A DNA stretch of 64,000 nt from Mucilaginibacter sp. (GCA_030445275.1 JAUCSE010000089.1:1-64000); one strand, 5' to 3'; shown: positions 1-8,559, numbered from the stretch's first letter. The notes: generated by a model not told the origin, from the letters alone. Translations and numbers: made by a program.

Positions 1-34
1 TGTTTTACAACGTTTTCGTGCCTAATCAAATGTT

Positions 35-1396
35 ATGGCAACTTTCGGTATCAGGGTGTTCAAACACCACGAAAAAAAGGACGGAACTTTTAACGTCAAG
101 ATCAGAATTACCCAAGAGCGCAGATCGACTTACATTGACACCAGTCATTTTGTAACTGCAAAAATGCTCTCCAAAAATTATGCAGTAAAGGATACATTTA
201 TCCTGAAAGACCTTTATGGAACCCTTAGTGATTACCGTGAAGCGGTATCCAGGCTTGGCTCCAAAGTGAATTATATGGACGCCGATGATATTAAAAGTTT
301 TCTGGAAAAGCGTTCTGAAAAGATTGACTTCCTGGCATTTTGCCAGCAGCACATCGATTTGCTGGTGGCTAACGACCGATCAAAAACAGCTACAGGCTTC
401 CGTACCGTGCGTTATGCTCTGATTGACTTCCTCGGTAACAAACATTTACCGGCTGAAGAAATAACGCCCAATTTATTAATGTCTTTTGAACGGTTTCTCC
501 GATCACCCAGGCAAATCAAAAGGATTAACCGGTTTGACAAAGAAGTAATCATACAGTCTAAGGGATCGACCGATGCAGGGGTGCATAACTATATGCATGA
601 TCTACGCACGTTGTTTAATGCGGCCCGTAAATATTATAATCGACCATCGCTCGGTATTGTACCAATCCAATTTAGCCCATTCAGCGAATATCAGCTGCCG
701 GAACTGACTGAAATACGCAAACGCAATCTAACTGCTGAGCAGCTTCGCGGGTTTATTCAATTCGAACCGCCAGAATCTGGTCGCATTCGTGTCGCTTATG
801 ACCTTTTCCTGCTCTCTTTCTATATGTGCGGTATGAATGCGGTTGATTTTTATAACTGTGGTTTTGAAATTAACGACGGCGGGCTGGAATACGAGCGATC
901 CAAGACTAAAGAAAAACGTAAAGATCGTGCATTTATCAGTATAAAAGTTCCTGAACCGGCTGTACCATTAATTGAAAAGTATAAGAATCATTTGACGAAA
1001 ATGTATAGTGAAATCGGTAATCTTAATAAAGCTCTCAATAATGGCCTAAAAGTAATCGGTAGTACGATAGGTGTACCAGATCTATCCTTTTATTGGGGAC
1101 GACATACATTCGGCAATCTCGCGCGCAATAAATGCCGGAAATCTAAGGATGATGTGGCACTGGCGCTAAATCACGTCGATCATGGCCGACGTACTACAGA
1201 CATTTATCTTGAAAAAGATTGGACTATCGTTGATGAAGTCCAAGAAGCGGTAATTGCGTTTGTTATGAATGGTGAATCACCTAGGCCAAAAAATACAAAT
1301 AAGCAACCTAATGTGCTATCAAAAAATTTATCTGAAAAATTAACCATTGTCAATTCGGAAGAACAAAGGAAGACTATGAAACTGGTTGGGCATTAA
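35..1396 (+). CDS. Tyrosine recombinase / site-specific integrase (Bacteroidota type)
   Basis: Integrase of 453 residues that would catalyse integration or excision of a mobile element. The N-terminal ~90 residues look like the arm-DNA-binding domain of Bacteroidota integrases, residues ~95-200 like the SAM-like core-binding domain, and ~225-400 like the catalytic domain. Visible catalytic residues are R356 in GRHTFG, H380 in ALNHVDH and nucleophile Y391 in DIYLEKDW. The usual first arginine is not seen: the segment reads SFYMCGMNAVD with C265 at the likely Arg I position, and the HxxR histidine appears to be Tyr (Y353). A basic tail of ~50 residues follows. The gene sits beside decayed accessory genes, which fits a mobile-element remnant. 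The element boundaries are not visible. Family is confident, target unknown. Confidence 0.9.
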   Translation: MATFGIRVFKHHEKKDGTFNVKIRITQERRSTYIDTSHFVTAKMLSKNYAVKDTFILKDLYGTLSDYREAVSRLGSKVNYMDADDIKSFLEKRSEKIDFLAFCQQHIDLLVANDRSKTATGFRTVRYALIDFLGNKHLPAEEITPNLLMSFERFLRSPRQIKRINRFDKEVIIQSKGSTDAGVHNYMHDLRTLFNAARKYYNRPSLGIVPIQFSPFSEYQLPELTEIRKRNLTAEQLRGFIQFEPPESGRIRVAYDLFLLSFYMCGMNAVDFYNCGFEINDGGLEYERSKTKEKRKDRAFISIKVPEPAVPLIEKYKNHLTKMYSEIGNLNKALNNGLKVIGSTIGVPDLSFYWGRHTFGNLARNKCRKSKDDVALALNHVDHGRRTTDIYLEKDWTIVDEVQEAVIAFVMNGESPRPKNTNKQPNVLSKNLSEKLTIVNSEEQRKTMKLVGH

Positions 1397-1407
1397 TATC
1401 AGAATAC

Positions 1408-1443
1408 ATTTTCAAACAGTCCTAATCTGGTCTGTTTGAAAAT
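1408..1443. terminator. Hairpin after the integrase gene
   Basis: A perfect 12-bp inverted repeat (1408-1419 with 1432-1443) encloses a 12-nt loop, 12 bases after the integrase stop and 21 bases before the end of the opposing nucleotidyltransferase remnant. The arms carry A and T runs, so it could end transcripts from both sides. Confidence 0.6.
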
Positions 1444-1464
1444 TTGTGATGAGACAATATTAAA

Positions 1465-2108
1465 TTATCTATCGGCAATCGCGGCTTCTATATCTTCTTT
1501 GATAAATACCCACTCCTTATTTTTTAAGCAAATGGGATCTAAGTCGAGATCGGCTTCAGCAAACTCCGTAAAGTTATTTTGAATTAAAGGTTCATCATGT
1601 GTCCATTCAAAACGTTGCTTATGAAGATTGATCATATCAGTAATGGTATATTGATTAAGCAGCTCGTGTAAATCCCCAAAATCTTTTTTTCTGCCACCTC
1701 TTTGCACCACATCTATCTTCATGGCAATTATTTCTTCAACAGTTGCCATACGTACCCCATCTTCTTCTATTGCATCTTGAAAAAGGGGTCCATAGAATAA
1801 TATAAATCCAGTTTAATAACGTTATTGACATCGGTTCCTATAAGATAGGATTTTCCCATACCGGGGTTGCCGCCAAATTCGCCGTCTACATGCCCGAAGT
1901 TCTTTTTAAGAAATTCCTCAATGGCATCAAAATCGATAGAACCGTAATTCGCATCTGTAAATAAATCCATATCTACCGATAACCGGTGTCCCAGATACAG
2001 ACTTAATGCCGTACCGCCTACGAGTCGAAAGTCTTTGAGTTCTTCCGCGCTCATTAAGGCCATCAGGGAGGTCTTTAACAGGTTATTGACAGTATTCCAA
2101 TAGAGCAT
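1465..2108 (-). pseudogene. AbiEii-type nucleotidyltransferase, frameshifted
   Basis: The N-terminal part (1767-2108) carries the nucleotidyltransferase motif LVGGTALSLYLGHR followed by SVDMDLF, typical of the AbiEii/AbiGii toxin family, whose members modify RNA acceptor ends or other substrates with nucleotides. The reading frame ends at MDPFFKMQ. The C-terminal part continues in another frame (1465-1749) with the family feature ...MKIDVVQRGGRKKDFGDLHELL. Adding one A to the A5 run at 1780-1784 fuses the two into one protein of about 215 residues through the expected joint DPFFQDAIEEDGVR. The defect is therefore a single-base deletion in a homopolymer, a sequencing error, or less likely a -1 frameshift. 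Only one base separates the gene from the upstream HTH gene, as in toxin-antitoxin pairs. Confidence 0.8.
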
Positions 2109-2109
2109 A

Positions 2110-2616
2110 TCATTTTGCTTTAAGGTGGCCCATTACCAGCATTTTATTATTTGCGATTCGGGTACTACCAGTAACTTCTTTAATTTTGTCTTTTCCGTAG
2201 AACCTGAGAAGTTCTTTTTTTTCATCATCATTTCCCCGTTCAAATATTCGTTGAATAACTGCCTTATATTGATTTTCCCAATCGATTTTAGTGATATCTG
2301 TATCCCAAAACAACGTTTTCCGGATAATAGAAAGATCAGGCAATTCTCCTGAATTGCCTTTTTGTTGTTCTTTCTTAATTTCATAATAAGCCTGGAGCAA
2401 TAGCATAGTTCCTTCTTCCAGTCCTAAAGCGTTATCAATCTTTAAAGAAAGCGCGGGTGTTAATCCGCGTTGACCTTTTGTTATGCCATTTAAAGTCTGA
2501 GGGTACTCATGTAATGAAAGTGCGAAAGGGCCCTTTTTTAGATTTCTCTTCTTAAGCTCCCGTTCAAGAATAAGCCCAGGGTGAATTCCTTTATATTTCT
2601 CAAGCACGGTTTCCAT
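2110..2616 (-). CDS. HTH (XRE/HigA-like) regulator with DUF6922-like C-terminus, putative antitoxin
   Basis: Protein of 168 residues. The N-terminal ~75 residues (HPGLILERELKKRN ... TLNGITKGQRGLTPALSLKI) resemble plasmid-maintenance HigA-like helix-turn-helix antitoxins. Residues ~95-150 (IRKTLFWDTDITKIDW ... ERGNDDEKKELLRFYG) match what I recall as DUF6922. The ATG at 2616 is chosen over a start 78 bases upstream because the promoter-like box and palindrome lie directly before 2616 and the HTH homology begins there. Its stop lies one base before the start of the AbiEii-type gene, so the two should be co-transcribed. The likely role is autorepression and antitoxin activity for the now frameshifted partner. 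This is inference from arrangement. Confidence 0.8.
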   Translation of the reverse strand: METVLEKYKGIHPGLILERELKKRNLKKGPFALSLHEYPQTLNGITKGQRGLTPALSLKIDNALGLEEGTMLLLQAYYEIKKEQQKGNSGELPDLSIIRKTLFWDTDITKIDWENQYKAVIQRIFERGNDDEKKELLRFYGKDKIKEVTGSTRIANNKMLVMGHLKAK

Positions 2617-2620
2617 ATTA

Positions 2621-2643
2621 CAAATATAAACAAATTTGTTTAT
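2621..2643 (-). promoter_or_regulatory. Promoter -7 box and 18-bp perfect palindrome (operator)
   Basis: Positions 2626-2643 read as a perfect 18-bp palindrome centred on AAATTT (ATAAACAAATTTGTTTAT). On the minus strand it runs into TATATTTG (2628-2621), a perfect match to the Bacteroidota -7 consensus TAnnTTTG, four bases before the ATG of the HTH gene. A palindrome touching the core promoter of an HTH gene is the expected layout for autorepression. Confidence 0.6.
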
Positions 2644-2694
2644 TAAAATATGCTTATACAAAGTATTACATCGGCTAAAAATAGCCGTAGTCAA

Positions 2695-2978
2695 AACTTA
2701 GTTGAGCAATAATAAATTTTATCTTAGTATTAAACCAAATAAAAGACAAGTGGTTATAAAGCGAGATGTTATAAAGTAATTAGCAGCTGTTTTGCTAAAG
2801 TAAATTGGTTAATTTTATGCTATGTTTACGTGCGATTAAACCTTATGACGGGCTCCGTACTTTATATTAATTACACAAAATCAAAAACTGCATTTTCTTT
2901 TGTATGAATAATAGAACGCGGATTTGAACCGAAAAACTTATTGGTTCAAATCCGCAATTGAAGTACCAGATCTTTCAA
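2695..2978. other. Intergenic gap without visible gene
   Basis: AT-rich stretch of about 280 bases between the HTH gene promoter and the end of the C39/VKOR/Trx remnant. Apart from the hairpin at 2918-2955 I see no reading frame, tRNA or promoter that I can support. Confidence 0.5.
2918..2955. terminator. Hairpin (13-bp perfect stem) downstream of the VKOR/Trx remnant
   Basis: GCGGATTTGAACC (2918-2930) and its exact reverse complement (2943-2955) flank a 12-base loop, starting 24 bases past the stop of the minus-strand remnant. A terminator is the simplest reading. There is no clear T run. The arm GGTTCAAATCC also looks like a tRNA T-arm, which is noted because integrase target sites often lie there. 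Confidence 0.45.
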
Positions 2979-4265
2979 TTATAACACGGATTGGAGATCT
3001 GCTGCTTTATAGATTTCTGGTAAATAATAACCATCGATTAAATAAACAGGTGAGCGGTCATCCAGACCGTTTTCAATGCACCACTTGTACATTCTTTTGA
3101 TTTCTGCTTCCTGAAGTTTCAAACTGCTCTTAAGAGGATATTTAGCAGCAAAGTTCTCATAGTTTAAATTTTTAGAGGAGTACCACTCTATAAGGGCTCC
3201 TCTTAATAGGTCTGGCGTTTCCCGCCAGATAGCAAAAAAATGTTTTACAGGCATCGATCTGAGGTCTTCATTATCGTCAGTGATATTATAAATAATCCGG
3301 ATCCTTACATCCCTATTGTTTTTTAATACCTGTTCCAAAGCAGCGTGTGATTCAAGACAAGGTTGGCAATACGGATTACAAATTTTGATTATTTCTGTTC
3401 GAGCATGAATGTTTCCAAGGACTAGTCTGATGTCCGGATTTATTTTATCGGAAAGTCTACTTTGTTTACTGAGAATTGTTAGAAACACTTCTTTATCATA
3501 CCTGAAACGGATCATCGAGTTTTCTATGATTCTATATTCTTTTTTTGAACTGAAGAGTAGTAATACGAACTGATCAACACCGAAAAGTAAATAAAGCAAG
3601 TTTGAAAAATCTGGTGTATGCTGAGCCGGATCCCCAGTTAAATTGGAAAAAATACAAATTAATAAAAAGTTCTGCAATGAGAAAAAACTGCACAAATAAG
3701 CATAATAAACACCACTTTCTAACGATTTTCCATTGATAGTATACCGAAAATAACACATACGGTACGCTTAAGAAGTTAAGAATTACTAACGTAGATATGG
3801 TTTGCGAATTATTTAAATCATATAGGCTTAACATAATACAACCGGACAAAAAATAAGTGAAGCCTATGACACTCCAGGGTATTCCACCAATATTGGAAGC
3901 CCGAGAGTCCGTCACCGAATTGCAGTCGAACACATCCTTAATATTACATATACTAGATAGAATAGATTTGTTTTTATGAATGTTTAATGTGATTAAAAAA
4001 AATGACGTCACGGATCCCAATAATAAAATAAAGAAAAGCGAAATAACACCTATAATTGGGATTTCGCGGCCTTTATCAATCAAAGTGATATTTTTTATAG
4101 CAATTGTCAACAGTGTTATAATAAGTAGGGGGATCAGTGCTGACCTAAGTTTTTCAACAACAATATTTACGACAAAATTCTCTTTTTTATGATCCTTATC
4201 AGATTCCGTCAGCAGAATTACTCCACTCCAAAGTTTATTAAATTCATCTACTGAACAAGATAAAG
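2979..4265 (-). pseudogene. C39-like / vitamin K epoxide reductase / thioredoxin fusion, truncated and frameshifted
   Basis: Reading leftwards, a short end of a C39-peptidase-like domain (DEFNKLWSGVILL) leads into a multi-helix membrane domain of the VKOR family with the redox pair in KWCLLC. A soluble thioredoxin-like domain with CNPYCQPC follows, ending at 2979. Such fusions form disulfides or process and export peptides in Bacteroidota. The gene is broken twice. The membrane part runs out of frame at 3574, and the thioredoxin part continues one frame over (open from 3758); an extra base in the A5 run at 3605-3609 would explain it. The 5' end is missing: homology stops near 4255-4275, where sequence of an opposing glycosyltransferase begins. 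Exact breakpoints cannot be fixed by eye. Confidence 0.75.
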
Positions 4266-4660
4266 GTTGGGCTACACTTCCCGACATACCTTCCCATCCC
4301 AATTTATTTGTTTTGGATTTTGTGAACCACGAATGGCTCTTACCGAAATGTTCATCAGCAATAATCCACGGTGGCGCCGGAACTTTGGCCGCAGTTTTAA
4401 AGGCAAAAATTCCATTAGTCGTCATCTCAATTTTTGGTGATCAACCCTGGTGGGGATCAATCATTGAAAACAAACGATTAGGAATTCATATACCTTTTAA
4501 ACAAATTACTACAGCTAAGATTTTAGCTGCTTTGTCAATAATTCAAACGGATGAATATTTGAGTAACATCAAGGAAATGGGAGAAGAAATTCAATCAGAA
4601 AATGGCTTACAACGTACCATAAAGATGTTGGAGGATTATTTTGCCATACAGCAACAATAG
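4262..4660 (+). pseudogene. GT1-type (UGT-like) glycosyltransferase, C-terminal fragment
   Basis: The open frame carries the C-terminal nucleotide-sugar-binding half of a GT-B glycosyltransferase of the sterol-glucosyltransferase/UGT type. It begins with GWATLPDIPSHPNLFVLDF, continues with HEWLLP and IIHGGAGT, then IFGDQPWWG, and ends with a short helical tail. The N-terminal acceptor-binding half (about 280 residues in intact relatives) is absent. No ATG starts the fragment (only a TTG at 4313 lies in frame), so it is a broken gene rather than a short protein. It points away from the truncated C39/VKOR/Trx gene, and the two share a single breakpoint zone. Confidence 0.75.
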
Positions 4661-4892
4661 TAGCTAACCACCTTGCAAACGATAGCGTACACCACTCCAT
4701 TTTCACCAGGCAAGTCAATAAAAAAAACAAAACTTGTTGTACTTAAAGTTGCCAAAGATTGTCATGATGAGATCAAATAGAATGGCGTAAATAAGACTTG
4801 GAAAAGATTTTCTTAATGATTAAGAAACAATCATTTAATCGGCGGCTAATATTACCCAACTTAAATTTATTGCATAATCAAACAAACATATT

Positions 4893-6290
4893 ATGCAATT
4901 AAAAAAATCTCTACTCATCCTTTTTACATCATCGTTGTTCCTGGTGGCATGTCAAAAATCAGGTGTAACGCCCGATCTAAACTTTTCAGCAACCAATCAA
5001 ATGGCTGCCGGCAGTGGGGCAAAAAGCCTTGCATCCACACAAACTTTTGATGAGGGTTTCGAGTCTGCATCAAAAACAGGTTATGCAGCAGCTGATGTTA
5101 CATTCGACAGCGGTTCATGGAACCTGAATGATGCTTTAATCGGCACCAGCACCTCTGACCAAAAAACAGGCACCCATGCTGTCCGTATCCGTAATACCGG
5201 AACCTTAAGTATGAATTTTGACGTAAGCACAGGCGCTTCATCAGTAACCATGAGTTATGCCCTTTACGGTTCTGATGGCCCTTCTGCATTTCAATTATGG
5301 GTTTCTGCGGATGGGGGAAGCAGCTATACACAAGTTGGTACAACATCTGTAACCGCGTCAAGCACTACGCTAAGCACCGCTACTTTTACGGTTAACCAAT
5401 CCGGCTCTTTGCGTTTCCAGCTGCGGAAAACAACAGGGGGCACCAACCGTATTAACATTGATGATTTTACTATCAATAGCTTTGATAGTGGCTCTGGCAG
5501 CGGCGGCACAGGCGGTACCGGCAGTTCGACAACTGATAATACCAACCTATTATTGGGTAACCCCAGCGGCGCTACAAACAGCACTGGCAACCCCAATAAT
5601 TACCTGATTGATCAAACCTATTATACCGAAAGCTATAACCGCGACAAAGGCGAACCCAATTGGGTAAGCTGGTATGTGGGTAGTACCACATTAGGCTCTA
5701 TTGATCGTTCTGATGATTTCCGTGCCGATACCAATTTACCTACTGGTTGGTATGAGGTATCCAATACCAGTTATTCAGGTTCGGGTTTTGACCGGGGACA
5801 TAACTGCCCAAGTGCCGATCGTACATCTACAACCGCGGCTAACCAGGCAACTTTTTTAATGGATAATATGATACCGCAAGCCCCTAGAAATAACGAGCAA
5901 ACATGGGCCAATCTGGAAGCATACGGTCGCACTTTAGTAAATGCAGGGAATGAAATTTATGTGGTGATGGGTAGCTACGGTTCGGGCGGTACAGGTTCAA
6001 GCGGCACGGCAACAACTGTTGACAATGGCCATGTGGTAGTGCCATCAAATATCTGGAAGGTAATTGTAGTAATACCTAATGGCAACGGCGATCTGAGTCG
6101 TATTACAAGCGCTACTAGGGTTATTGCCGTTAATACGCCCAATATTAACACCATCAATACCGACTGGACACAATATATTACTACGGTAAAAGATATAGAA
6201 AATGCTACCGGTTATACCTTGTTTTCAAATTTACCTGCCAGCGTAAGAGCAGCATTAGAAACCAAGAAAGATGCCGGCACAAGCATGTAA
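4893..6290 (+). CDS. Secreted DNA/RNA non-specific endonuclease (NUC1 family) lipoprotein
   Basis: A 465-residue outer-membrane or secreted nuclease. A signal peptide with lipobox LFLVAC (Cys at ~20) comes first. A beta-rich domain at ~50-195 (FDEGFESASKTGY ... INIDDFTINSF) resembles C-terminal carbohydrate/MAM-like modules, then a Gly/Ser linker (~196-212). The nuclease domain at ~220-440 has the family motif DRGHNCPSADRT with the catalytic His, followed by NMIPQAPRNNEQTW with the metal-ligand Asn. It probably digests extracellular nucleic acid for nutrient or phosphate scavenging. The gene stands alone, with repeats on its 3' side and the accessory island on its 5' side. The nuclease call is firm; the N-terminal module is not named with certainty. 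Confidence 0.88.
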   Translation: MQLKKSLLILFTSSLFLVACQKSGVTPDLNFSATNQMAAGSGAKSLASTQTFDEGFESASKTGYAAADVTFDSGSWNLNDALIGTSTSDQKTGTHAVRIRNTGTLSMNFDVSTGASSVTMSYALYGSDGPSAFQLWVSADGGSSYTQVGTTSVTASSTTLSTATFTVNQSGSLRFQLRKTTGGTNRINIDDFTINSFDSGSGSGGTGGTGSSTTDNTNLLLGNPSGATNSTGNPNNYLIDQTYYTESYNRDKGEPNWVSWYVGSTTLGSIDRSDDFRADTNLPTGWYEVSNTSYSGSGFDRGHNCPSADRTSTTAANQATFLMDNMIPQAPRNNEQTWANLEAYGRTLVNAGNEIYVVMGSYGSGGTGSSGTATTVDNGHVVVPSNIWKVIVVIPNGNGDLSRITSATRVIAVNTPNINTINTDWTQYITTVKDIENATGYTLFSNLPASVRAALETKKDAGTSM

Positions 6291-6302
6291 TTAATAAGAA
6301 TT

Positions 6303-6668
6303 CTGAATGTCATTTCGACGACAGCGGCGGATAAAGCGATGGAGTGAGGAGAAACTATCTCTTGAGCGATAGCGAAAAATCTTATACACTTACCGTTGGT
6401 TGTCATGCTGAGCCGGGTGGGGCCTCTGCACGCGACCCTTCGACAAGCTCAGGATGACAGGCCTTTCTCGTTACCACATAACCATCGTCTGTGTCCTCAC
6501 AGACGATTTGCATTTTGCCTGTGAGGACACAGGCAACGGGGGAGAAACTCCAAATGTCATTTCGACGAACGGGAATGGATAAAGCGGAGGGGGTGAGGAG
6601 AAATCTTATACAGATTGCAATAGGCATAACGTATAAGATTTCTCCTCGTACCTCGTCGAAATGACAAT
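6303..6668. repeat. Composite intergenic repeat block (three nested inverted repeats)
   Basis: The 520-base gap holds pieces of several repeat families. A GTCATTTCGACGA copy near 6309 and another near 6556 are answered by TCGTCGAAATGAC near 6653. GTCATGCTGAGC near 6408 pairs with GCTCAGGATGAC near 6447. A local palindrome around 6485-6535 pairs TGTCCTCACAG with CTGTGAGGACA. The motif GAGGAGAAACTATCTCTTGAGCGATAGC recurs elsewhere in the window. Short open frames inside are by-products of the repeats. Confidence 0.8.
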
Positions 6669-6814
6669 TTTTGTTGATATTGAATACTCATACCTCATAT
6701 TAAATGGGATATGTTTTAAAAGAGATAAAGCCCTAAGCCAATAAGAATGATTCTAAATAACTTTGCATATCTGTAAATATCAATTAACAGGTACATAATT
6801 TTTACTTTCGTTTC

Positions 6815-7186
6815 ATGTTTCGCCGTTTAATAATCTTTGGTATAATTATCTGCATGTTTACGGCAAACTGTTCGCGTTTTTTTGTTTACGCTGGTTTTGA
6901 AGCCAATCAAAAATATATAGCCCAAAATCTTTGTATCAATAAAAGCCGCCCCTGGATGCAATGTAATGGTCATTGCTACCTGGTAAAAAAACTAAAACAG
7001 GCCGAAGAAAAGGAAAAGAAGCAAGAGCGCGAAGAACAAAAGAGCCGCTACCAGGAAGCATTACAAAACAACCCGCTGACCATCAGTTTTAAAATGCCTG
7101 TTATCCCGGTTACTTATCCCGCATATTTACCCCGGGCATTGGCCAAGCGAGTTTCGGCCATATTCCACCCTCCACAAATAGTTTAA
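6815..7186 (+). CDS. Small conserved Bacteroidota protein with Cys pair, SCO1-cluster member
   Basis: A 123-residue protein of unknown function. A hydrophobic N-terminus (residues 5-20) could be a signal peptide or anchor. A conserved-looking segment follows with NLCINKSRPWMQCNGHCYL, three cysteines near a His, suited to metal binding. A Lys/Glu-rich helix (KKLKQAEEKEKKQEREEQ) and a hydrophobic tail come next. Proteins of this shape occur near copper or SCO1 genes in Bacteroidota, and here the SCO1-type gene lies about 740 bases downstream, so a copper-linked role is a reasonable inference. A near-match to the -7 box (TACTTTCG) lies just before the ATG. Confidence 0.6.
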   Translation: MFRRLIIFGIIICMFTANCSRFFVYAGFEANQKYIAQNLCINKSRPWMQCNGHCYLVKKLKQAEEKEKKQEREEQKSRYQEALQNNPLTISFKMPVIPVTYPAYLPRALAKRVSAIFHPPQIV

Positions 7187-7292
7187 GCTATTCTTTTAAC
7201 AATAAATCCAATACCTGAAAACCATATGGATTTATGTCATGCCCATTACTTTAGTAACAAGTTCATAAAAAGGCATTTTCTATAAACAAGGA

Positions 7293-7366
7293 TGTCATGC
7301 TGAGCTCCGTCGAAGCATGGCGGGCAGGCCTCTGCGCTCGCCCCTTCGACAGAGCTCAGAGTGACA
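7293..7366. repeat. Dispersed inverted repeat, GTCATGCTGA family
   Basis: GTCATGCTGAGCTCCGTCGAAG is answered by CTTCGACAGAGCTCAGAGTGAC, giving an imperfect hairpin. It belongs to the family seen at 37166, 43239 and 56912. Confidence 0.75.
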
Positions 7367-7430
7367 GCCCGTATTCATTCGTTATGTCTAATGATGGGCT
7401 ATTACTATAAACATTTAAACCAAGCACCAA

Positions 7431-7895
7431 ATGAAACTACTTCATCAATATTTATATATCACATTTTTCATCCTTTTAGGGGCGTTGCTGTTACAAGCTT
7501 GTAATAGTGGCCCCGACTACAAGGTCATCCGCCAGCAGGTTATTGACGTACATGACAAGATTATGGGAGATGGAGAAAAAGCAATGAATAATAAAACCCA
7601 GCTGGATACCCTTAATTTAAAAAAGACAGACCAAACTACAGATACCCTGATAGAAAGACAACAGATCAGGCTGCTGAGCAAAAACCTGGCAACTGCCGAC
7701 GACCAGATGAGCGATTGGATGCATGCCTTTAAGATGGATTTTAAAGGTAAAACCGATGCCGAAACCGTGAGCTATTTTAATGCAGAGAAACTAAAGGTTG
7801 AACGACTCGACAGCTTATATAAAAGTGCCATCAGCGAATCGGATGCTTATCTGAAACGATTTAAAGGCAAGCCGGCCGCCATCGCATCAAAATAG
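7431..7895 (+). CDS. Small periplasmic lipoprotein, SCO1-cluster member
   Basis: A 154-residue lipoprotein with signal sequence and lipobox LLLQAC (Cys ~24). The mature part is mostly charged and predicted helical (VIDVHDKIMGDGEKAMNNKT ... MHAFKMDFKGKTDAETV), like small Bacteroidota lipoproteins sometimes labelled viral A-type inclusion protein. It is separated by 31 bases from the SCO1-type gene and so is probably co-transcribed with it. No enzymatic motif is visible. It may be a structural or metal-handling accessory of the SCO1 protein; this is inference from position only. Confidence 0.65.
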   Translation: MKLLHQYLYITFFILLGALLLQACNSGPDYKVIRQQVIDVHDKIMGDGEKAMNNKTQLDTLNLKKTDQTTDTLIERQQIRLLSKNLATADDQMSDWMHAFKMDFKGKTDAETVSYFNAEKLKVERLDSLYKSAISESDAYLKRFKGKPAAIASK

Positions 7896-7926
7896 CAATT
7901 GAATAACCGAACTAAAAAATCAAACA

Positions 7927-8559
7927 ATGAAAAAACAAACGCTCTACCTATGTATGGTAGTTATCATAGCTTCGTGCCAGTCAAAACCCAAAAAACTGCC
8001 CATTTACGGCAACAGATCGCCCGTTGAAAAAACAGTTGATGGTAAAACGGTTATCGATACGCTGTATCAAACTATTCCCGCGTTTAGTTTTCTTAACCAG
8101 GATAGTGTAATGATTAACAACCATTTATTTGATGGCAAAATTTATGTGGCCGATTTTTTCTTTACATCATGCCCATCTATCTGCCCGGTTATGCATCGTA
8201 ACCTGTTAAAGGTATACCAGAAATATAAAGGGAATAAGCAGGTTATGCTGTTATCGCACAGTATTGATTTTAAGTATGATGTTCCGCATGTGTTGAAACA
8301 ATATGCCAATAAGCTGGGTGTTACCGGATCGCAATGGCAATTTATACACGGCAGCAAGGAAGCTGTTTATAGTCTGGCTCAAAAAAATTACCTGGTTTCA
8401 GTTAGTGTGGATCCTAAAGCGCCGGGCGGTTATGTTCACCAGGGATACCTGGTACTGGTTGATAAACAAAAAAGAGTACGCGGAGCCTATGACGGCACAA
8501 AAGAACAACAGGTTGATCAGCTCATGGCCGACATGGACGTACTGCTGAAAGAGGAATGA
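7927..8559 (+). CDS. SCO1/SenC family copper-binding lipoprotein
   Basis: A 210-residue lipoprotein of the thioredoxin fold. The signal peptide ends in a lipobox (IIASC, Cys 17). The SCO signature is complete: the pair C82/C86 in FTSCPSICPVMH and the distal copper ligand H171 in GGYVHQGYLVLVD. In this family the three residues bind copper and help assemble the CuA centre of cytochrome c oxidase or act as thiol-disulfide reductases. No oxidase genes are nearby, so the exact client is unknown. It is the last gene of a probable three-gene cluster and ends before a bidirectional terminator. Confidence 0.92.
   Translation: MKKQTLYLCMVVIIASCQSKPKKLPIYGNRSPVEKTVDGKTVIDTLYQTIPAFSFLNQDSVMINNHLFDGKIYVADFFFTSCPSICPVMHRNLLKVYQKYKGNKQVMLLSHSIDFKYDVPHVLKQYANKLGVTGSQWQFIHGSKEAVYSLAQKNYLVSVSVDPKAPGGYVHQGYLVLVDKQKRVRGAYDGTKEQQVDQLMADMDVLLKEE

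Noticed and set aside
2918..2955. tRNA T-arm-like sequence GGTTCAAATCC
   Set aside because: The flanking bases do not form a five-pair T stem or an acceptor stem on either strand, and no anticodon arm is near. It is better explained as a perfect hairpin downstream of the minus-strand remnant.
4313..4660. A short intact glycosyltransferase-like gene starting at TTG
   Set aside because: The conserved sequence extends upstream of this codon (GWATLPDIPSHPNLFVLDF), and the acceptor half is missing, so it is a fragment of a larger gene.
6212..6627. Two minus-strand reading frames of 64 and 74 codons
   Set aside because: They lie in the repeat block and the end of the nuclease gene, have repeat-derived composition and no recognisable domain.
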